A DNA stretch of 64,000 bases from an uncultured Geobacteraceae bacterium (GCA_903939115.1 CAJAFV010000028.1:1-64000); one strand, 5' to 3'; counted from the stretch's first letter, positions 31,548 through 40,836 are shown. Program-made: numbers and translations. Notes: generated from the letters alone by a model not told the origin.

Positions 31548-32792
31548 CTAATCTTCCTGATGAATAATGGAGCTTCTCCAGTTAAACGCTTCAAGTTGTG
31601 CAGACAGCAGTTGATCGAGGGAGACACCGCACTCGCCGAGAAGGACCGTTACCGCATCAAAGTCTGTCAACTCTAACTTTTCAGTCAGAACCAACATCTT
31701 GCCAAGCCGGCCTTCCCGATTCAGCAGAGCCGAACTGACATCATCATTGAGGTTGAGGTTGGAAATAATTTCCGCCATTGGAGTTTCAAACAAAATATCC
31801 AGCAACGAAAGAATGCCTACCATAAATGCGGCCTCAGCCTGTTCATCACTGACTGCGCGACCAGCCAACTGCCTGAACATAATCTCCATAAGTCTTCCAC
31901 GAACGGCAGCCATCTCAAGCAGCGGGTGATTAAGACCACGTGAATCATGTCCGGCAAAGAGCGACAGCTGTGTCCAGCGCCGCAATGGATTCATCCCGAT
32001 AAGGAGGATCGCATGACGAAGAGTTTTGATTTTTTCCCGCATCCCGAGAGACACTGAATTTACAAGCTTCAGAAGGTTATAGGAAAGACCGGGATTCTCT
32101 TTGAAGGTCATTTCTATCATTTCGATACTGGCCTTTGTTGACAATTGCTGCAGCAACTTGAGCAATGCTATCCCCGAAACATCGATCTTTCTTCTATTAA
32201 GCACGACCGGACGCGCGAAGAAATATCCTTGAAACAGATCAAAGCCCAAATCGAAACAGATTTGAAACTGTTCAACCGTTTCCACTTTTTCAGCCAAAAG
32301 TTTGACAGGATACTTTCGAAACTGCCTGACCATATCCGGCAATGCCTCCATCCCGATCAAAAGAATATCTATTTTAATAATATCAGCGACGTAATAAATT
32401 TCGCTGTTAGATGGATCGAATTCATGATCATCAAGGGCGATGGCAAAGCCCATCTCTTTCAACTCGCGACAGCGTTCGAGCACCTGACCATCGAGCTGAA
32501 TATTCTCCAGAAGTTCAAGTACTGTTGTCTCCTTCGGCAAAAGTTCAAACAGATCTGACATCAGTAAATCAAGGTATATGTTTATGAAGCCGAGCTTTCC
32601 ACCAAGAACCTCATGAATGCCAAAAGAGGTAAGCGCGTGGGTGATCACATCCGAACAGGCCTGGGAATAGCTGTCAAAAATCGCCTGACCGATATCGGCG
32701 GAACGAAACAGCAGTTCAAAACCGATAATTTCCTGATTGCGATCAAGAATCGGTTGCCGTCCTAAAAAGAATTTTTCTGGAGAAGATGCCAT
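31548..32792 (-). CDS. EAL-HDOD signalling protein (YuxH-like)
   Basis: A 414-residue two-domain protein. The N-terminal EAL-like domain (about 5-195) starts FFLGRQPILDRNQEIIGFEL but has lost most metal ligands (the EAL triplet appears as ELL), so it probably does not cut cyclic di-GMP. The C-terminal HDOD domain (about 200-395: LLQQLSTKASIEMIEMTFKE, LLKLVNSVSLGMREKIKTLR) is a non-catalytic HD relative. Such proteins link cyclic di-GMP to motility or type IV pilus behaviour. The ATG at 32792 with AAAGG upstream is preferred over 32840. Confidence 0.85.
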   Translation of the reverse strand: MASSPEKFFLGRQPILDRNQEIIGFELLFRSADIGQAIFDSYSQACSDVITHALTSFGIHEVLGGKLGFINIYLDLLMSDLFELLPKETTVLELLENIQLDGQVLERCRELKEMGFAIALDDHEFDPSNSEIYYVADIIKIDILLIGMEALPDMVRQFRKYPVKLLAEKVETVEQFQICFDLGFDLFQGYFFARPVVLNRRKIDVSGIALLKLLQQLSTKASIEMIEMTFKENPGLSYNLLKLVNSVSLGMREKIKTLRHAILLIGMNPLRRWTQLSLFAGHDSRGLNHPLLEMAAVRGRLMEIMFRQLAGRAVSDEQAEAAFMVGILSLLDILFETPMAEIISNLNLNDDVSSALLNREGRLGKMLVLTEKLELTDFDAVTVLLGECGVSLDQLLSAQLEAFNWRSSIIHQED

Positions 32793-32992
32793 AAAGAGAC
32801 CTTTACCGTGCAGATTTGAGCAGATCAATAATGAGCGCATAGTAGCAGAAGTTCAGCAGAGTACAAGTGTCATTTTTTCGACATACAGCTTTACATTCAG
32901 TTGTACGTCATGCTAGCTTTGCGAAAAATTGGTCCTGTGACGATCACCGCCTATTCCGAATGTATCGCTCATGGAGCCCCAGGAGTAACGTA

Positions 32993-34000
32993 ATGAAACG
33001 AAAAGCTATTGCCCTTCTCTCCGGAGGACTTGACTCAACCCTGGCTGTCAAAATGATGCTCGATTTAGGCATCGAAGTTGAAGCCCTCAATTTCACCTCC
33101 CCGTTTTGTACCTGTACCGGCAAAAATTCCGGCTGTAAATCAGAAGCGGTCCGCGTCGCCCAGGAATATAACATCCCGATCAAGGTAATGCATAAAGGCC
33201 TTGATTATCTCGAAATCATTCGCAATCCGGTGTACGGCTACGGTAAAGGCGTCAACCCCTGCGTGGACTGCCGGATATATCTGCTTAAGAAGGCCAGGGA
33301 GTATATGATTGAAAGCGGCGCTGACTTTGTTTTTACCGGCGAAGTGCTTGGCCAGCGGCCAATGAGCCAGAGACGGGACACACTGCGGGTCATCGAGAGG
33401 GAAAGCGGACTTGAAGGCCTCCTGCTGCGACCTCTTTCGGCCCGTCATTTTAAACCGACGATCCCCGAAACTGAGGGGTGGGTAGACCGGAGCAAACTTC
33501 TGGCAATAGAAGGGAGGTCGCGTTCTGTGCAGATGCAGATGGCTGAAGATCTCGATGTGCAAAACTACCCCTGCCCGGCCGGTGGCTGCCTGTTGACGGA
33601 ACTGTCATTCATTCCTAAAATCAAGGATGTTTTCGCACATTCGGAAGAGCTGAATCTGCGCGACTTCAGGTTGTTGAAGACAGGCCGACAATTTCGTGTC
33701 GGCCCGCATACCAAAGCAATTATGGGGCGAAGCGAAGCTGATAACAACATCCTCGAAAACACGCGCAACGCCGATGAAGCCGCCCTTACCTGGCTGGATG
33801 GCAATACTCCGGTGGCCATCATCGTTGGCAATCAGGAGGACGCACTCCTTAATTTAAGCGCCAGAATCATGTTGCGCTACACCAAAGCTGAACCAGGCGC
33901 TGAATGTAGAATAGAGCAGCGATTCAATGATGTGACTACGACTTTTACAGTGGTGAATGACATGGGTGCTGATGCGGTGGAAAAATATCTGGTGGCGTAA
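32993..34000 (+). CDS. PP-loop ATPase, probable tRNA-thiolation-type enzyme
   Basis: A 335-residue protein. The N-terminal PP-loop is ALLSGGLDSTLAVKMMLDLG (about 6-25), typical of adenylating enzymes such as MnmA, ThiI and TtuA. Cys pairs (CTC with a later C near 40-49, NPCVDC near 85, CPAGGC near 191) suggest a zinc or iron-sulfur site. The C-terminal third (LLKTGRQFRVGPHTKAIMGR, VAIIVG) is like the NFACT-R/DUF814 domain. Related proteins in Geobacter are usually called tRNA thiouridylase-like, but the modified base is not known. The ATG at 32993 has AGGAG eight bases upstream; the frame is open further upstream without support. Confidence 0.75.
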   Translation: MKRKAIALLSGGLDSTLAVKMMLDLGIEVEALNFTSPFCTCTGKNSGCKSEAVRVAQEYNIPIKVMHKGLDYLEIIRNPVYGYGKGVNPCVDCRIYLLKKAREYMIESGADFVFTGEVLGQRPMSQRRDTLRVIERESGLEGLLLRPLSARHFKPTIPETEGWVDRSKLLAIEGRSRSVQMQMAEDLDVQNYPCPAGGCLLTELSFIPKIKDVFAHSEELNLRDFRLLKTGRQFRVGPHTKAIMGRSEADNNILENTRNADEAALTWLDGNTPVAIIVGNQEDALLNLSARIMLRYTKAEPGAECRIEQRFNDVTTTFTVVNDMGADAVEKYLVA

Positions 34001-34014
34001 CCTGATCTGCTTTA

Positions 34015-34362
34015 TCACATTCCTGCGAGATTACTTGCTGCACCCTGCTGAATGACAAGATAATTCTGCCGGATGATTTCCCGAAATGCAGCGCTGGCTG
34101 ATGCCCAATCCACGACATCAACCCGAATGGGTAAGTCGGATTCAGCGAAGTCGTCCTTAATCGTCGCCATGCGTTCTATTGACAGCGGTTTATCAGCAAG
34201 TATTACTAAATCGAGATCGGAGTAGGGTTTTGCCGTACCGGACACGCGTGAGCCAAACGCCCAGACGGCATATTCCGGAACATCGTGCGTAAGTATCTGC
34301 GTGACCACATTCAAATCACGTTGATTAAGGTCAATAGTGCGGCTATCCGGGGTAGTTTTCAT
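34015..34362 (-). CDS. mntA: MNT-type nucleotidyltransferase, antitoxin partner of HEPN protein
   Basis: A 115-residue minimal nucleotidyltransferase. The motif AFGSRVSGTAKPYSDLDLVI (about 35-54) holds the GS signature and the two catalytic Asp residues (49 and 51); a third Asp near 78 fits RVDVVDW. In type VII toxin-antitoxin pairs this enzyme adds AMP to the HEPN RNase and blocks it. It overlaps the upstream HEPN gene by four bases, the standard order for this pair. Confidence 0.85.
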   Translation of the reverse strand: MKTTPDSRTIDLNQRDLNVVTQILTHDVPEYAVWAFGSRVSGTAKPYSDLDLVILADKPLSIERMATIKDDFAESDLPIRVDVVDWASASAAFREIIRQNYLVIQQGAASNLAGM

Positions 34363-34787
34363 TCTTTATGGTTTCTACTGGTGAGTTGCAGGTAGAGGTA
34401 ACGGGCTTCGTCCAAAAAATCCGGGGCTATTTCATATACGGCTTCAGCTTTATCACCGTCGTAGGTATGGCTGCTGTCGGTGCGAGCCTGACGATACATT
34501 TTCCACCGCAGCCAATCAGAACGTAACAGCCCCTTTTCATTACCTTTGCGTATGAGGTCTTGAAAGGTACTTGTGTCTATTTCTTCAGGCGTTGCAGCAG
34601 TTTCTTCCAAGTAACGCTTTAGCATTTTCCAACTAAGCTCATAGGTAAATTCAAAACATTGAATAACCGAGTTCCGTAATTGCTCAAATAACTCATAGTC
34701 TTGTCGGGCAGTATCTGATTGCGAGTACAGAATACTTTTTTCAAGCTGACCAATGGCACTCGCAAGTGATGAAAAATCAATGTTCAT
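34359..34787 (-). CDS. hepT: HEPN-domain toxin (HI0074/HepT family)
   Basis: A 142-residue all-helical protein of the nucleotidyltransferase-substrate-binding group (HI0074 type). The RNase motif Rx4HxY is present as RTDSSHTY (Arg102, His107, Tyr109), so the toxin looks intact. TYELSWKMLKRYLE is a family signature. Paired with the MNT gene downstream through a four-base overlap. Such modules cut tRNA or other RNA when the antitoxin is lost. No promoter operator was recognised. Confidence 0.87.
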   Translation of the reverse strand: MNIDFSSLASAIGQLEKSILYSQSDTARQDYELFEQLRNSVIQCFEFTYELSWKMLKRYLEETAATPEEIDTSTFQDLIRKGNEKGLLRSDWLRWKMYRQARTDSSHTYDGDKAEAVYEIAPDFLDEARYLYLQLTSRNHKE

Positions 34788-34814
34788 AGCAACTCCTTAG
34801 AGGACACGAGAAAC

Positions 34815-35420
34815 TCACCCCAACTTCAACTCATCCAGCGACAACCGATACCCGGGAAGAAGTTTTTCCAGGAAATAGAGAACCTCAGGCAGAGTGCTTG
34901 CTGACAGCTGTTCAAAATGTTCTGTTTCCGCGCGGCGAAACTCATTGTTGCCGCTCTTCCCCTCTTCAATGCACTTCGTCAGTGCCGCAATTCTGTCGGC
35001 AGCTTTTACCAGATGAACATACTCTTCCTGATCATCGAAAAAAAACAACGGCTCATATTCTCTGGCCAACTCAGGCGGCAGCATCGCCAGCAGCTTTCTG
35101 CGGGCGGTATCCTCTAAAAGATGGAACGATCGTTTAAAGTCAGGATTAAAATGCTTGACCGGCGTCGGCATATCACCGGTGAATATCTCACTGGTATCGT
35201 GAAATATTCCGTACAGAGCCGCTCGTGAAGCGTCAAGAGTTCCTTCAAAATACGTATTCCGGATCATTACCAGCGCATGAGCAATAATTGCGACATCAAG
35301 ACTGTGTTCCTGAATGTTTTCCGGGACGGTGTTACGCATTAACCCCCAGCGACTGATGTAGCGCATGCGGGAGAGAAACGCAAAAAAATCATATTGTTCC
35401 GGTTTTGGAGTTTCTGGCAT
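34815..35420 (-). CDS. yfbR: 5'-deoxynucleotidase YfbR-like HD protein
   Basis: A 201-residue HD-domain nucleotidase that removes phosphate from deoxyribonucleoside 5'-monophosphates. The motif set is RWGLMRNTVPENIQEHS (His near 38), ALYGIFHDTSEIFTGDMPTP (HD at 73-74), and VHLVKAADRIAALTKC (Asp near 143), close to the E. coli enzyme. It lies two bases behind the dgt-like gene, so two deoxynucleotide-clearing enzymes are coupled. Length matches the family. Confidence 0.9.
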   Translation of the reverse strand: MPETPKPEQYDFFAFLSRMRYISRWGLMRNTVPENIQEHSLDVAIIAHALVMIRNTYFEGTLDASRAALYGIFHDTSEIFTGDMPTPVKHFNPDFKRSFHLLEDTARRKLLAMLPPELAREYEPLFFFDDQEEYVHLVKAADRIAALTKCIEEGKSGNNEFRRAETEHFEQLSASTLPEVLYFLEKLLPGYRLSLDELKLG

Positions 35421-35422
35421 TG

Positions 35423-36565
35423 TTACACTCTTTCATATGGCTCAAACAGCCGCTTATATTCATCCAGCGCAAACCGGTCTGTCATACCGGCGATATAATC
35501 GCATACCACTCGATGCAGCCCGAAACGCTCCAGACGTGACTGGTATTTTGGTGGCAGCAGGTTGGGATAGCGCAGATACGTTTCAAATAATCGAGTGATG
35601 AAGACTTCTGCCTTTATCCGCATCTTGTCTACCTTGTAATGGCGATACAGGTTCTGGAACAGGAAACGCTTCAGAACCAGATTACGTTCGGTTATGTCGG
35701 CGTTAAAATGAACGACAATCCGGTTTTCTCTCCGCAGATCATCAAGTGATCCAATCCCCAACCGTTCAATATTTGCTGTCGTCGTACTACAAATATCGCC
35801 GATCAACAACCCAATCAAGGCACTGATAGTCTGGAATACAAGGCGTTTATCGTCAATAGTCGGGTACTTGCGGCGAACTCCGGAACAGACCTCCTGCCAC
35901 AGGTCTACCTTCTCCAGCATTCCCAGAGTTATATAACCGGACTTCAAACCATCATCAATATCGTGATTATTATACGCTATTTCATCTGCATAATTAATAA
36001 TCTGCCCCTCAACAGTCGGTACAATTCCGGGCAAAAATTCTGCCATTACTTCACTTGAGGAGTCATAGGGTGTCGAGTGCTTTATGATCCCCTCCCGCAC
36101 CTCCCAGGTCAGGTTAAGTCCATTAAACCCCGGATATCTCTCTTCGAGTTCATTGACGACTCGAAAAGACTGCATGTTATGCTCAAAACCGCCATAATCC
36201 TGCATCAGTCTATTGAGAACATCCTCGCCGGTATGGCCAAAAGGGGTGTGGCCTAAATCATGGGACAACGCCAAAGCCTCAGTGAGTTCTTCGTTTAAAT
36301 GTAATTTACGGGCAATAGCCCTCCCTATTTGCGCGACCTCAAGTGAATGAGTCAGACGGGTCCGGTAATAATCACCTTCATGATTTACAAAAACCTGCGT
36401 CTTATATTCAAGGCGCCTGAAAGCAGCACAGTGGATAATGCGATCCCGGTCCCGCTCAAAAGCCGGACGATTGTCACGATGCTCTTCTGGATGCTTGCGG
36501 CCACGAGAAGCGGCGCTGGTACAGGCATATCCGGCTAAATCAGTTCGTTCGATCGAGGTATTCAT
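35423..36565 (-). CDS. dgt: dGTP triphosphohydrolase-like protein
   Basis: A 380-residue HD-domain dNTPase of the dGTPase-like type 2 group (shorter than E. coli Dgt). The motifs are RDRIIHCAAFRRLEYKTQVF, YYRTRLTHSLEVAQIGRAIA, ALSHDLGHTPFGHTGEDVL (HD pair) and INYADEIAYNNHDIDDGL. It breaks dNTPs to deoxynucleosides and triphosphate. The ATG at 36565 overlaps the stop of the upstream gene by one base; a TTG one codon earlier is possible. yfbR follows at once. Confidence 0.93.
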   Translation of the reverse strand: MNTSIERTDLAGYACTSAASRGRKHPEEHRDNRPAFERDRDRIIHCAAFRRLEYKTQVFVNHEGDYYRTRLTHSLEVAQIGRAIARKLHLNEELTEALALSHDLGHTPFGHTGEDVLNRLMQDYGGFEHNMQSFRVVNELEERYPGFNGLNLTWEVREGIIKHSTPYDSSSEVMAEFLPGIVPTVEGQIINYADEIAYNNHDIDDGLKSGYITLGMLEKVDLWQEVCSGVRRKYPTIDDKRLVFQTISALIGLLIGDICSTTTANIERLGIGSLDDLRRENRIVVHFNADITERNLVLKRFLFQNLYRHYKVDKMRIKAEVFITRLFETYLRYPNLLPPKYQSRLERFGLHRVVCDYIAGMTDRFALDEYKRLFEPYERV

Positions 36566-37035
36566 CAAGGTCCTTTTTTGCTTATACGTTTTTTAGCACC
36601 TTTTTTACCTGTTGCCCCTGCTATCGAGAGTACATCTGCCAACTGCATTTTCCAGACACCTTCCATATGAGTCATCTTGAATTCGCGGGTCGTTGAAGCA
36701 TCTGTATTCGGAGTGCCCTCCAACCCGATTTTGACGTATACCGTCGCTTCGGTACGTTTCTCATCCAAAATTTTGAAATTTTCCATTTTCTGCCAGCAAC
36801 AGGCGGGACGAATTGTCGACTCCCGCATTTTTCTCACAAATGATTCGCGTGACGTTTTACCTCGATGCGCCAACTGGTCAAAAAGCTGTTCATAGCGCCC
36901 TTCACGCCAGGTATCAAGAGTATCAGACATACTTTTTTCGAGTACGGATTCCGCGTGCGCCACATTTCCCGGTCCAAAACCGGTAGACAGAACGACCATA
37001 ACGAACGTTGCCGCAATCAAACATCTTAATTTCAT
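36565..37035 (-). CDS. Secreted hypothetical protein
   Basis: A 156-residue protein with signal peptide (1-28, cleavage after AHA). The mature part has alpha-plus-beta character with a Cys pair (PACCW) and a basic C-terminus; it resembles small NTF2-like or DUF-type envelope proteins only loosely. GGGGGTGGAAT lies before the ATG at 37035, while the in-frame extension to 37191 lacks a ribosome site. It is coupled to dgt by a one-base overlap, though a functional link with a cytoplasmic dNTPase is not evident. Confidence 0.7.
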   Translation of the reverse strand: MKLRCLIAATFVMVVLSTGFGPGNVAHAESVLEKSMSDTLDTWREGRYEQLFDQLAHRGKTSRESFVRKMRESTIRPACCWQKMENFKILDEKRTEATVYVKIGLEGTPNTDASTTREFKMTHMEGVWKMQLADVLSIAGATGKKGAKKRISKKGP

Positions 37036-37236
37036 ATTCCACCCCCTTGAACCTTGATACACAGAATAAATACGCCTCTCATCAACAAAAGAACTGAAAT
37101 TATACGGTATTCGCTGGAAGGAGTTCGGGGAGAATCGCGTGGTGGCACCGATGAGGGTTGTCAAACATCTGCCCTGCAACCGGTATAACAAATAAATTTT
37201 TTCTGAGGTCTCTACCGTTTCGGCAGTCTAACGAAT

Positions 37237-38496
37237 CTAAACCGCCAGCATATCGACAGACAACCCCAGATCCGCAACTTGCCCCATGGCTTCAAGATGA
37301 AGGAATTCACTCTGAAACAATTTTTGAGACACTCGTTGAATATCTGCACTGCTGACCGCATCGTAGTTGGCTATAACATCTTCAATGGACTGCTGTTTTT
37401 GATGATATATTTCGTTTTTAGCCAGGCGGGTCATCAAACTGTCGCTGCTTTCAAGCGACATGAGTGTTTTCCCTTTCAGCTGCTCGCGAGAGGCGTCAAG
37501 TTCGTCCTGCGGTACCTCTTCACTGACAAGGCGTGACATCTCCCGTTGTGCGATATCAATTACTTCACGACAATGCTGTTTTTCAGTGCCGGCATACACG
37601 ACGAGCGCACCTGTGTCCGCATGGGAAATGATGTACGAGTAAACAGAATATGCCAACCCTCTTTTCTCTCTAACTTCCTGAAATAAGCGGGAACTCATCC
37701 CGCCACCCAGTATTGTTGTCAACATAAAAAGAGCATAGCGATCATGGTGATCAGAACGGAGCGAACGAGTACCAAGACAGACAAGTGTCTGCTCCATTTC
37801 ACGCTCGATGAGTTGCATCTTCTTTTCAGCGGGAGAAAATGAATCGGTTTTATGATGCTGCCACGGGGAAAATATATCTGAAAAAAGCGGCGACAAAATG
37901 GCAACCAGTTCGTCGTGTTGAATATTACCTGCAGCTGCTACGATAATATCCTGGGGGCGATAGCGACTGTTTTTGTGCGACACAATCGAGTCTCTCGTAA
38001 GAGAGGCTACCGTTTGTTCACTCCCGAGAACCGGCATGCCGAGCATCTGGCCCCGAAAGAAGTTTTGATGAAAGTGGTCATGAATGTACTCTTCGGGTGA
38101 ATCATCCCGCATTTTTATTTCCTGAAGAACAACCTTGCGCTCCCGCTCAATTTCATCAAGCGGAAAAGTGGAATTCAGAAAAATATCCGCCAGAAGATCG
38201 GCAGCACGGGGAAGGAATTTAGCCAAAACTTTGGCGTAATAACAGACGTACTCATGTCCGGTAAACGCGTTAAGGATACCCCCCATCGAGTCTATTTCCC
38301 GGGTGATCTGGTGGGCGCTGCGACGCTCCGTACCCTTAAAGAGCATGTGCTCAATAAAATGGGCCACGCCGTTATCTTCAGGAGATTCATGCCGGGTGCC
38401 ATTTGCAACCCAGATACCGGTCGTTACCGTGTGCATATAGCCAATATTCTGTGTAACGATGCGGACGCCATTATCAAGAGTAGTTGTTATTATCAT
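37237..38496 (-). CDS. M16 family zinc peptidase (processing-peptidase-like)
   Basis: A 419-residue M16B peptidase related to mitochondrial processing peptidase and bacterial PqqL-type proteins. The inverted zinc motif HFIEH is in GVAHFIEHMLFKGTERRS (about 42-59) and the third ligand Glu lies about 76 residues on (EIERERKVVLQEIKMRDDSP). The C-terminal half repeats the fold (LGGGMSSRLFQEVREKRGLA). The ATG at 38496 is the more likely start; the frame to 38514 is open. In many bacteria this gene follows pnp, but here its neighbours are a FAD dehydrogenase and dgt. Confidence 0.92.
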   Translation of the reverse strand: MIITTTLDNGVRIVTQNIGYMHTVTTGIWVANGTRHESPEDNGVAHFIEHMLFKGTERRSAHQITREIDSMGGILNAFTGHEYVCYYAKVLAKFLPRAADLLADIFLNSTFPLDEIERERKVVLQEIKMRDDSPEEYIHDHFHQNFFRGQMLGMPVLGSEQTVASLTRDSIVSHKNSRYRPQDIIVAAAGNIQHDELVAILSPLFSDIFSPWQHHKTDSFSPAEKKMQLIEREMEQTLVCLGTRSLRSDHHDRYALFMLTTILGGGMSSRLFQEVREKRGLAYSVYSYIISHADTGALVVYAGTEKQHCREVIDIAQREMSRLVSEEVPQDELDASREQLKGKTLMSLESSDSLMTRLAKNEIYHQKQQSIEDVIANYDAVSSADIQRVSQKLFQSEFLHLEAMGQVADLGLSVDMLAV

Positions 38497-38558
38497 TGTT
38501 TCAGAATACCTCATATTATTACTATTTCAACTAAATATTGAGAAAAAGCCGAAAATGG

Positions 38559-39848
38559 TCATACGTCAGTTCCGGTTCTCTGCAGAATTCCCTCTGACAC
38601 CCTGATTCCACTTGCCCAGGCACCGGTAATCCCCCGTGATGTGCCGGCACCGTCACCGGCCATGTACACGTGTGCAGACACCCTGAAATGCTGATCAAGA
38701 AAGGCAGGCTTGTTGGCGTACATTTTAATCTCCGGATAATACATAATCGTGCTTGGGTGGAGAATGCCGGGGACAATCGTGTCAAGCTTTTTCAAGGCTT
38801 CCCAGAGATGACGCATTATTTTAGCCGGCACTGCCAGTCCAAGGTCGCCGGGCGTTACCTGACAGCTCGGGGGAAAGTCATAGAGGTCTTCATTAAAGGT
38901 ATCGCCGCTGGAGCGTTTCCCCATGCGAAAATCTCCAACCCGCTGCATAAGCGGCATGCCTCCGCCGATTTCATTGGCCAGTCGGGCAAGAAACACAGCC
39001 ATCTGTTGGCCGCTCCGCACCGGATTTTTCAGGCCGATCGTCTTGAGCAGGGCGAAATTCACAAGATTATTCCCGGACTGATGCTCTGAAAGGGCATGGC
39101 CATTGATCAGGTTAAATCCCTGATAACGCTCCAGCACTACCCGGGCATGCCCGGAGTTGGTACAGAAGGTTCGTACATTGTTGGGAAAGATGAACTTGGG
39201 ATCATAGTAGTCATTAACAATCGGGTAGTTCTCACGCTTTGTTTCAACGCGGATACCGACATCCACCACGTTATCTATGTAGGAGATGCCCATCCGCTCC
39301 ATCACCGACTGAAGGAAGCTGAAGCCTTTCCGTCCAGGCGCGACAATAACCTTCCGCCCATGAAATGTTTCTGTTTCGGATATCACAATACCGGTACCCG
39401 AAGCGTTGTCAAAGACATCCGTGACTTCCCGCTCCAACAATAACTGCACTCCACGCCTTGAGAGTTCGTCGCGGAGATGCTCTATCAGTCTCAGACTGCG
39501 ATCGGTGCCGACATGGGCCTGGCGAACGTCAAGCAGAGAAGTGCCAAGACGTTCAGCCCGCCGCCGATAAACTTCAATATTCTGTTTTTCTTTTATAACC
39601 GGCTGCAGCAACTTTTCCACCAGCGGTAACAACCGCTCGACTTCTTCTCTACTCCAATTTTCGACGTCAAAACCGATTGGAAAAGTATAGTTCTGCTTAC
39701 AGTCGTTAAGCAGACCTCCAGAGCATATTTTTTCCCTGTCGACCATAAGAATGGAGAGTCCAGGAGAGTGTTCAACGAGGTGAAATGCAGCTCCAAGACC
39801 TGTCGGACCGGTTCCGACAATTATGACATCGTAATTAAGAGAGGACAT
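38559..39848 (-). CDS. FAD-dependent dehydrogenase (COG2509-like)
   Basis: A 429-residue flavoprotein. The N-terminal FAD-binding motif is VIIVGTGPTGLGAAFHLVEH (about 8-27), followed by VDREKICSGGLLND and a C-terminal VYMAGDGAGTSRGITGAWAS (about 395-414) that closes the FAD site. It fits the group of uncharacterised FAD-dependent dehydrogenases (COG2509). The electron acceptor and substrate are unknown. GGAGCTTCCC lies before the ATG. Read leftward, it precedes the M16 peptidase gene by 62 bases. Confidence 0.88.
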   Translation of the reverse strand: MSSLNYDVIIVGTGPTGLGAAFHLVEHSPGLSILMVDREKICSGGLLNDCKQNYTFPIGFDVENWSREEVERLLPLVEKLLQPVIKEKQNIEVYRRRAERLGTSLLDVRQAHVGTDRSLRLIEHLRDELSRRGVQLLLEREVTDVFDNASGTGIVISETETFHGRKVIVAPGRKGFSFLQSVMERMGISYIDNVVDVGIRVETKRENYPIVNDYYDPKFIFPNNVRTFCTNSGHARVVLERYQGFNLINGHALSEHQSGNNLVNFALLKTIGLKNPVRSGQQMAVFLARLANEIGGGMPLMQRVGDFRMGKRSSGDTFNEDLYDFPPSCQVTPGDLGLAVPAKIMRHLWEALKKLDTIVPGILHPSTIMYYPEIKMYANKPAFLDQHFRVSAHVYMAGDGAGTSRGITGAWASGIRVSEGILQRTGTDV

Positions 39849-39969
39849 GGGAAGCTCCTTCGCTGATCAGGATTCTCAATACAGTACGCGAGAGAGTTCT
39901 ACTCTCATTTCCGAGTATTAGTTAGCCTACGCTAAGGGTACCGCATTAATGTATGTTGTCAAGCGGAAC

Positions 39970-40070
39970 ACCCTCATCCGGCCTTCGGCCACCTTCTCCC
40001 CGGGGGAGAAGGCGTGATGTTATTCCTCCTCCATTAGGGAGAAGGTGCCCGATAGGGCGGATGAGGGGTG
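39970..40070. repeat. Dispersed palindromic repeat, copy 1
   Basis: About 100 bases starting CCCTCATCCGGCC and ending GCGGATGAGGGG, with an inner palindrome CTTCTCCCCGGGGGAGAAG. The ends are inverted copies of each other, and the same pattern occurs at 49049, 62070 and 62590. It lies between divergent genes. Confidence 0.8.
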
Positions 40071-40160
40071 ATTTTGACGTTCCGCAAAAAGCTAACCGGA
40101 CACTACTAAGTTTTTCAGTTACCTTGTATTTGCCAGGCCATACGTTGTAGTATCGCATTC

Positions 40161-40832
40161 ATGAAAACTATTAATCACAGTGAGCGGCTTGTTTACTACA
40201 GCGAGGGGGAAGAACTGGCCAACCGGTGCACTCACGGCGGTGGTGCGCTGGTTAGTGCAATCGGGGTGATCGCCTTGATCACACTCGCCTCCAGACAGCA
40301 TGACATATATCGCGTCGTCAGCGCTTGTATTTACGGCGTGGCAATGGTCACCTTCTATTGCCTGTCCACCGCCTATCACAGCGTACGCAAGCCCTACATC
40401 CGTTATATTTTCCGTATTCTGGACCATGCCAGCATCTACCTGATGATTGCAGGAAGCTACACACCGTTCGCCTTGGTGACTTTACAGGGAGCGTGGGGAT
40501 GGTCCCTGTTCGGGACGGTCTGGGGGTTGGGAACTGTGGGGGCGGTCATGAAGATCTTCACGACCCATCGCCTGCGTTTTATCGGACCGATACTCTACAT
40601 CGCTCTTGGCTGGATCGTAGTGATCGCCTGGAAGCCGCTTTCCGCGGCACTCCCGGCAAATGGTCTATTACTGCTGGTCGCCGGCGGTGTGGCCTACACC
40701 GCAGGCATCACCTTCTACCTCTGGGACCGCCTCCCCTACAATCATGCAATCTGGCATCTCTTCGTTTTGGCCGGCAGCGCATGCCACTTCTTTTCTATTT
40801 ACCTGTATGTAATTCCACGCCTTGCCCTGTGA
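40161..40832 (+). CDS. Hemolysin III family (PAQR-like) membrane protein
   Basis: A 223-residue protein with seven predicted membrane helices. The conserved polar motifs of the HlyIII/PAQR family are seen: YHSVRKPYIRYIFRILDHAS (helix 2-3), SYTPFALVTL, and HAIWHLFVLAGSACHFFSIY in the last helix, where His residues bind a metal. Animal relatives act as ceramidase-linked receptors; bacterial ones affect membrane lipid balance and are not proven toxins. The start is the ATG at 40161 with a weak ribosome site. Confidence 0.9.
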   Translation: MKTINHSERLVYYSEGEELANRCTHGGGALVSAIGVIALITLASRQHDIYRVVSACIYGVAMVTFYCLSTAYHSVRKPYIRYIFRILDHASIYLMIAGSYTPFALVTLQGAWGWSLFGTVWGLGTVGAVMKIFTTHRLRFIGPILYIALGWIVVIAWKPLSAALPANGLLLLVAGGVAYTAGITFYLWDRLPYNHAIWHLFVLAGSACHFFSIYLYVIPRLAL

Positions 40833-40836
40833 AGCA

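Noticed and set aside
36677-38541. Several plus-strand frames opposite the M16 peptidase and dgt genes
   Set aside because: They are shadows of conserved genes on the other strand with clear motifs.
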